64,000 nucleotides of DNA, taken from Gigaspora rosea. Its lineage: Eukaryota > Glomeromycota > Glomeromycetes > Diversisporales > Gigasporaceae. The position numbers and the translations under genes are program-made. How positions within the stretch are numbered: the first letter of the stretch is position 1; each line of letters opens with the position of its first letter. The notes beneath the pieces are model-generated. The model was not told the origin of the DNA. It made no database searches and was given only the letters and a program-made list of their open reading frames with translations. Location of the stretch: NCBI GenBank assembly GCA_003550325.1, contig QKWP01001892.1, positions 1-64,000 of the forward strand. The letters run 5' to 3'. Positions 58,224 to 64,000 of this stretch are shown here, one piece after another.

Positions 58224-58979
58224 CAGTCATCCCTTTCTATAGTCACACCCATATAGCCATACCTCTATTTAAGCACCCAATTTTAAGCAACAGACTTAAA
58301 ACATAGTAAAAAACCTTTATAGTCACAAATCCCTTATAATCACTATTACTATAAAAATTTGATTTTTTAACAATTTTAATAGTAATAATAGTTACCAATT
58401 TCTAACTAAATACAGATTATAAAATCTGATTAGACAATATTCATATTAATATATATTTAAAATTATCTATTAAAGCTTCTTAAAGATTTAATAGTGAATA
58501 AGTTTTGATCCAATAACCTGATTTGAATTAAACAACTACCAAAATGTTCATCACAATAAGATGATTCTAATGAGCCCAAAATCATTAAAATCTGATCACA
58601 AGTTTCTAAGTTCATTAAGGATTTGTGCTACTTCATGTGTTTAAAAATTGATTAAATTTAAACATCTGAGTGAAAAATCCTTAGTGATTTTGGGTTCCAT
58701 AATTAGATTTAAACAATGGTAGACTCATTAGAATTATCTTATTGAAACAAGCACTCTAGTAGTTATTTTATCTCAATTGGGCCATTGGATCAAAAGTTAT
58801 TCACTATTAAATTTTAAATATTTAATAGTATTTTAATATGTTACAACTACATATTATATTAAATACTCATTGGCATATAGGCACATAACTATTACAAGGT
58901 ATTTTATTTATAGTTACACCTCTAAAAAATTACCATAATACAGCACAACCAACTTGGTGTCTATAGAAAGGGACAACTA
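58224..58979. mobile_element. Pogo/Tigger-like element, 0.76 kb, with inner fold-back
   Basis: Ends CAGTCATCCCTTTCTATAG and the complement of TAGTTGTCCCTTTCTATAG, with TA on both sides. The middle (58483-58835) is an imperfect palindrome with arms of about 150 bases sharing TTAATAGTGAATAA, TTTTGATCCAAT, AATAAGATGATTCTAATGAG and CCAAAATCA. No transposase frame. Confidence 0.75.
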
Positions 58980-59174
58980 TAATATTTTAAATATAATACT
59001 GTATGAAGAAAAATAAAATCTAAAAGAAAAACAAATAATATCAAAAAATAAATTTGTAGTAATAAAATTAGTAGTATTAATGATTTATTTATAATAAGCA
59101 AGTTAGTATATTAGATGTATTCGTAAGAGATAAAAGCATAAACTCTTCAAGTTTTGTTAAAAAATACTATAGTA

Positions 59175-59407
59175 CACTGACCAAAAAAAAACCCTTTTTT
59201 CAATACTTCCAGGTGCAAAGCATGAAATCTCTATTAAATAAACATAGGTTTTTTTAAATTTTTAGACTACTTATTGTAAGTGTAAAATGTGTAAATGCTT
59301 AAAAATTTTTTTCTTGTAGCACAAACCCAATACAATATAATATACCTGGGTCTTTTGTAAGTTTTTTATAGATATTTTGTTTTAGACCCTGGGTCTTTTG
59401 GTTAGTG
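59175..59407. mobile_element. Small TIR element (CACTGACCAAAA), 233 bp
   Basis: CACTGACCAAAAAAAAACCC at the left and the complement of CACTAACCAAAAGACCCAGG at the right. TA precedes the left end. The interior repeats ACCTGGGTCTTTTG. Confidence 0.6.
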
Positions 59408-59699
59408 CATTACAATACATATAAATTAATATTTTACCTTTAAAACTACTTACTGCACACTAATAAAAAGTTTTTCTTATAAAATTTTAATATTAAAAAG
59501 GCATCTTTTAACCTAATTTAACAATATACTCTAATTCTAATTTAAATTAATAGCAAAACTTTTTTAGCAAAATTTTTTAAGTTGGGAATACTAGATCTTA
59601 CTGTATATTATTTTATATTTATATAGTAGCTCTTAAGAAACATATTATAAAAGTTTTAAAAGATAATAAATATAGCTATATATTAGACTATACAAAGTT

Positions 59700-59960
59700 T
59701 AATTTTTGGTTTTGCATAATTCACTAACTCAATTTTTCTAAAAAAATTTTTTTAATTCCTATTATACCAATTATTCCAATTTTATTATTTGATTTTTTTT
59801 CTAATGTTACCTAATAATGATCTTAATTTTCTAGAATTATACAATACGTTTGATAAAAAAACAAAATTTTCTGATTCTATATTATGCAAATCGAAAAATT
59901 AACTTTGTATGACCTTATATGCGAACATGAATTAATTTAAACTAAGCAAAGTTAATTTAA
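59700..59960 (+). repeat. Satellite A-related unit, single dispersed copy
   Basis: Aligns with 27880-28130: TTTTGCATAATTCACTAACT, CTAATGTTACCTAATAATGA, TTATGCAAATCGAAAAATTA, GACCTTATATGCGAACATGA. It shows that the repeat is dispersed as well as tandem. Confidence 0.65.
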
Positions 59961-60198
59961 GAGTAGTTATCCTGTAAAATTTGATTTTAATAATCAATTT
60001 TTGTGTGTAAGCAAATGATCAACCAATTAAATTATAAATTTTGATCAACTCAATAAAGTAAAAAAAAGCAAAAAAATATAAAAAAGAATGTTTAAATATA
60101 TATTTAATACTAATAAAAACATTAGAAAGGTAGTTTCATATATAATCATTACTATAACATTAAATGCAACCAATATTAATTCTAATTTATTTAAATAA

Positions 60199-60792
60199 GT
60201 ATCCCTTAAACTATATATTTTAGTGTACAAATTTGTATGCTAAAATTTTTTAAAGAAAATTAAGCTCTAAAAAATTTTTTTTTAATAAAAACTCTATTTT
60301 AATTGGTTATAGTGACTTTTATAAACTCAAATTACACGGCACACTCTATAGTCATAGCATAAATCACTTCGTATAGTCTAAAATATCAAGTAAAACTTTT
60401 GCTAATGGCCATTAAGTATGCTTTGTGATCCAAACTTTGGGCTGCCATATCTCTATGGTATTGCCTCAAAAACCAATTATATAAAGTTGGTCATGTATCT
60501 ATGATCAACTTTAATATTGTATTATGAAAAAAACCTCTATATGATGATTAGAAAGAATTTTGATAAGTGTCATGTGCAAGTTCCTTTTTTAGTATTAAAT
60601 TTGGACATCAAAGTCCTATTATGATCCTATTACGATCCACATTAGATAAGTAATTTTTTAAAAATTATAAAAGAAATTTTATGAGATAGGAATTAACAGA
60701 AAGTAGGGGTTAAAACCTAATAAAATTTTATACAATAAACCTTTAAAAATTTTAGCATACAAATATGTACACTATACAGTTTAAGGGATAAA
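60199..60792. mobile_element. TIR element with 55-base termini, 0.6 kb
   Basis: TATCCCTTAAACTATATATT at the left pairs with the complement of TATCCCTTAAACTGTATAGT at the right. Pairing continues through GTACAAATTTGTATGCTAAA. The interior is unique with no gene recognised. Confidence 0.7.
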
Positions 60793-60829
60793 AACTTAAT
60801 ATTAAATTTACAATATATAGGGTAAAAAA

Positions 60830-61201
60830 GAGTAATTTGGCAAAAAGTGGTAATTTGGCAAATTTTGATATTTTATGATCTAATGATTAGAATCTAATAG
60901 TTTTATACCATTTGATTTGTTTCGATGAGATGAATCAAATAGTACCAAGCTCATCTAGCTCTGACTACTAGGTTACAAAATATTTTTTATTATTTTTTAT
61001 ATTTATACTTTACCAAATTCCTCTTAAAGATCACTTTTGTGCAATATATAATTGATGATATTTTGTGATCCAGTAATCAGAATCTGACAAACTTTATGTT
61101 ATTTGATTCATCTTATTAAGACAAATCAAATGGTATAAAAATTATTCAATTCTAACTACTGGATCACATGAGATACCATCAATTCGCCAATTACCTCTAC
61201 T
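60830..61201. mobile_element. Inverted-repeat element with two hairpin modules
   Basis: Outer ends GTAATTTGGCAAATTTTGAT and the complement of GTAATTGGCGAATTGATGG. Module 1 (60870-60981) and module 2 (61054-61180) are each imperfect palindromes with the shoulder TGATCCAGTAATCAGAATCT and the core ATTTGATTCATCTTATTAAG. The modules match those at 55761-56326 although the outer ends differ. Confidence 0.7.
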
Positions 61202-61314
61202 TTCTAAAATTTAAGCTTTTTGATACAATGTAATGTCACTTTAAAACAAGATATTATATTACTAATTTTTATATAAAATAATTCTAAATTATATATAAAG
61301 TTTGGGTAAATCTA

Positions 61315-61638
61315 TTTGTCGCTAGTGGTGACAGTCACTGGAGTGTGATCGACCAATTAGATCAAAGGATCATGTGTAATATAAAAAACATGAAAACTTT
61401 GATTTTTTTAAAAAAATCACTTCTAACTTAAAATTTTGTTTATGAAACTACTTTTTTTATGCAAAAAAAAATTCCTTGCAAAATTTTACTATATATTACT
61501 CTCTACCCAAACTTTAACTATGGCTCTAACTCTAACCCTAACAATAGTAAGTTCGATGCTTTGGTTTTGTTTTGATCATAATGTTACACAATCTAATTGG
61601 TTGATCATGTTCCAGTGACTGTCACCACTGGTGACAAA
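61315..61638. mobile_element. MITE (TTTGTCGCTAGTGGTGACAG), about 50-base TIRs
   Basis: TTTGTCGCTAGTGGTGACAG pairs with the complement of TTTGTCACCAGTGGTGACAG, continuing through TCACTGG and GACCAATTAGAT. The centre holds CTCTAACTCTAACCCTAAC (about 61523-61542). A 60-codon frame across it is accidental. No clear target duplication. Confidence 0.8.
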
Positions 61639-61984
61639 TTCATTTTTTTTATTAATTAATATGTAAAAAAATATAATTATATTGTTTAAAATTTCAATAA
61701 TAAATAAAAGTTTTCAATAATGCAAGTTTGAAAATTTGTTTATTTTGCCAAAAATGGCTCTATTAGTTTAAAAAGTATTAAAATAGAAATCTAATTCTGT
61801 TATTTTTTAAAAATAAATACTAATTACCATTGTATATTCATTTAAAGCTAAAAATACTACCCAAAAAACAAATTACTCATTTAAAAAAAGCACACCAAAT
61901 TAAAGCATTAAGAACAAATATAGCCAAAATCTAAAACTGATCAAAATGAGGCTAAAAATTTTAATAATTAGAAAAATATACATG

Positions 61985-63060
61985 AAAAATTGCATATGAA
62001 GATAGATAATATATCTGATATTCAATTAAAAGATACTAATTATATGCTAAATCATATAGTATATACTAAAGGAAAATATACTGGAAGAATTCTTTCAACC
62101 TATTGTCAAACAAAAGCATTAAAGTTATTAGAAAATGGCTTATATAAAAAAGTATCAGAGGCAGAATCTATAAATCAGAAAATTACAAGTTTAGAAAAAG
62201 AAAATATCCAATTTACTAAAAAAGTTGAAAAGTCTCAAGATAAATAAAATCACTTAGAGGTTTAGGCTGCAGATAAGTATTTAGGTTTACTTAGATATAT
62301 GTCTAAGTTTTTATTCTTAGCTTTAGATTTAAAAAAATAAAATTTCTTCCAGTATTGTAAAAAGTTTCTATTAAATTTAATAAAGATAAAAGCAAGGTCT
62401 CACCTTAATATTTAAAAAAAATTAAAAATAAAATAAAATCACTTAGAATTAAAGTAATCAAAAGTAAAAAAACTATATGTAGAAAAATATCAAAATTATG
62501 CTCAGCAATTCAAAAAGTTATATCTAAAAAATTAGACAAATTAGTTAAAAATTATTTAAACTTAATAATAAAGAATATTCAACTCAATTTATGCAACTAA
62601 TAGCAATACAGGAAATATGTCAATGCAATTAGCTATAATCTGCTCTAAAAATTTTACGAAATTTTAACAAAAAATATTAAAAACATGGATTAATGGTAGT
62701 ATATTATCAAGATAGAATAAAGAAATAGCTCTATTAAGTCTTAGAGAAAATAAGCTCCAAAATTATAATATTTCAAATTATAAATTTGGATTATTAGCTG
62801 ATGAAAGCAAAAGAGGAGAGAAAAAATTTTAATAATTGCTACAGCTTGTTGGAATATTGAAAAAAATTTTTCAAACTTACTATATTAGGTGCAGTTGAGT
62901 TGTAATACGAATTCAGTTGCCACTAATACGCTTAAAATCTGTAAAAAAAATAAAAAAGATGTTTTTCTGGTTAAGTGACAATACAGCTTAAGGTAAGAAT
63001 GCCTAATTTGATGCAGCTAATTTTATCAATAGCAAGTCGTTATAGAATTAGTATAAAAAC
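61985..63060 (+). pseudogene. Decayed transposase-like gene, interrupted by a LINE
   Basis: The first 85 codons (61990-62247) read KIDNISDIQLKDTNYMLNHI and end in a coiled coil (INQKITSLEKENIQFTKKVE). After the inserted LINE fragment (62259-62431), pieces in changing frames read NISNYKFGLLADESKRGEKK, then ILIIATACWNIEKNF, then SVATNTLKICKK, then WLSDNTAYGKNA. The DES.RGEKK and W.SDNTAY motifs match a family of proteins with an RNase H-fold, transposase-like domain that I know from Glomeromycotina. The assignment is from memory of the motif, not a search. Many stops and frame changes make it clearly non-functional. Confidence 0.45.
62259..62431 (+). mobile_element. 5'-truncated LINE tail, 173 bp, with 16-base duplication
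   Basis: Flanked by AATAAAATCACTTAGA at 62243-62258 and 62432-62447. It ends AATAAAGATAAAAGCAAGGT, CTCACCTTAATATTT and an A-rich tail. Same LINE family as at 13100, 52716 and 56268. It holds only 3' untranslated sequence. Confidence 0.85.
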
Positions 63061-63155
63061 GACAAGTTTTTTGCTAAATTTGTATATTTTCAACTTAAAA
63101 AAAGCGTTTATTTAAAAAAATTTTTTAATGCAAAAAAAATTTTTTCCTATTTTAG

Positions 63156-63300
63156 AGGTCGACTAAAGCGGAGTTAATTCAATATATGATCTACACACTG
63201 CATAAATTACATTATTGATACCTATATAACCTTCTAACAATAATTGCATCAAAAAGGTAACCCTAACCCTAACCAAATTTCACTCTGCTTTAGCCGACCT
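63156..63300. mobile_element. MULE-like MITE (CTAAAG family), 145 bp
   Basis: TIRs AGGTCGACTAAAGCGGAGT and AGGTCGGCTAAAGCAGAGT. Perfect 10-base duplication CCTATTTTAG at 63146-63155 and 63301-63310. The interior ends with GTAACCCTAACCCTAACC (63257-63274). Fresh insertion. Confidence 0.88.
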
Positions 63301-63385
63301 CCTATTTTAGTATGTGGGCTTTTCAAAATCGAGATTATCTAGAGATCGCCCTAATTTGACGCAACTACAATAAAAGGAAGTAATT

Positions 63386-64000
63386 TTACATTTTATCTTT
63401 CCCAAGTTGCTTTAAATTCTTAATACGTTGTTTTTCTGACCTTATGTGTTCCGCATTTTCCTTTTTTTGCCTCTGGGCTTCCTCCTTCTGCGACTTTTCG
63501 GCCTCACGTGCTGTCCATCTTTGGATTGCCATTTCTTTTTTACGTTGTTTCTCGTTGGCGATCTCTTCTGCCTTCTCCTCCGTTTCCCTTAATTGCTCCA
63601 ATGATCTTTCATTTGTTACAAGCTGGGCGAAAGGCATTGTTTTTCTCTTTTTCCATTTTGGAGGTACGGAGTCAGCTTGTTCTTTCCCAATCTCTGAATC
63701 TTCGGCTTGTAAATTACGAGGCAAAGGGTATTTAAGTATTAGTCGCAAAGGGCTTGTACTAGGGTTTTTAAGGGTCTCAACATCTTCTTCTAGTTGTTCA
63801 ACTCTTTCATTTAGCAACTTAAATTCCGACATTAGCTCTTTTTTTGTAGGATTAGCCTTGGTAAGGCATGTATGACATTGAACAAGCTTCGAAGAAGATG
63901 ATCGTGATGATGATTGTGATGAAGACAACGATTGTGAAGATGACGACGATTGTGAAGAAGACGGTTGTAGTGATGAGGAAGAAGGTAAAGAAGAAGAAGG
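63386..64000 (-). CDS. Ser-rich coiled-coil protein, 5' end outside window
   Basis: The frame is open from the window edge to the stop at 63386 (at least 204 codons). Frames beginning at 63928 start with TTG, so the true ATG probably lies beyond 64000. Order: Ser/Gln-rich low-complexity tract, a CxxC pair (VQCHTCL), a coiled coil (ELMSEFKLLNERVEQLEEDV), a KYPLPRNLQ segment, a basic PPKWKKRKT cluster that may be a nuclear signal, then a long, highly charged helix (EEKAEEIANEKQRKKEMAIQ onward) to the C-terminus. No enzyme motif. I recall similar unnamed proteins in Rhizophagus. The coding base composition is less AT-rich than the surroundings. Function unknown: possibly a nuclear or transposon-associated protein. 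Confidence 0.75.
   Translation of the reverse strand, partial: PSSSLPSSSSLQPSSSQSSSSSQSLSSSQSSSRSSSSKLVQCHTCLTKANPTKKELMSEFKLLNERVEQLEEDVETLKNPSTSPLRLILKYPLPRNLQAEDSEIGKEQADSVPPKWKKRKTMPFAQLVTNERSLEQLRETEEKAEEIANEKQRKKEMAIQRWTAREAEKSQKEEAQRQKKENAEHIRSEKQRIKNLKQLGKDKM

Overview
The window is AT-rich eukaryotic DNA, most likely from an arbuscular mycorrhizal fungus close to Rhizophagus (Glomeromycotina). This is an inference from three things: GT-AG introns of about 40-110 bases, relics of families that I know to be expanded in that lineage (SAMHD1-like HD proteins, Sel1-repeat proteins, LINEs whose last domain is a Cys/His motif followed by an IWIPYC-type motif), and a very dense load of small inverted-repeat transposons. 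It is repeat-dominated and gene-poor. Only two protein genes look functional: a six-exon transaldolase (43667-45144, +) and the 3' part of a Ser-rich coiled-coil protein running off the right edge (63386-64000, -).

Layout. 0-2.6 kb: degraded retroelement ORF1 relic on the minus strand. 3-13 kb: inverted-repeat elements (Tigger-like at 6.3 kb, an 0.8 kb fold-back element at 8.5 kb, a 1.3 kb element with arms built of GACA-type repeats at 9.5 kb), a 0.9 kb purine-strand tract and a Sel1-repeat pseudogene at 11 kb. 14-20 kb: two copies of a 1.3 kb retroposed element with a tRNA-like head, on either side of a 1.7 kb inverted-repeat element. 20-34.4 kb: a block bounded by the same two satellites in inverted order (about 300-460 base units outside, about 95-100 base units inside), holding a decayed SAMHD1-like gene at 29.7-32.0 kb. 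35-43 kb: more MITEs, including hAT-like, TA-type and a 1.16 kb MULE-like element with coding-like cargo. 43.6-45.1 kb: transaldolase. 45-63 kb: hairpin elements, tandem repeats, LINE fragments, and a transposase-like pseudogene interrupted by a LINE fragment.

The genes do not form a pathway. Transaldolase is a housekeeping enzyme of the non-oxidative pentose phosphate pathway. The rest of the window is mainly a record of transposition. Target duplications and, twice, an unoccupied paralogous site inside the same window let several insertions be resolved to the base: 8-base duplications (hAT-like), 9-10 base (MULE-like), TA (Tc1/mariner/pogo-like) and 14-16 base (LINE or SINE type). The least explained structures are the inverted satellite block, a hairpin module shared by elements with different outer termini, and telomere-like motifs inside otherwise different inverted-repeat elements.
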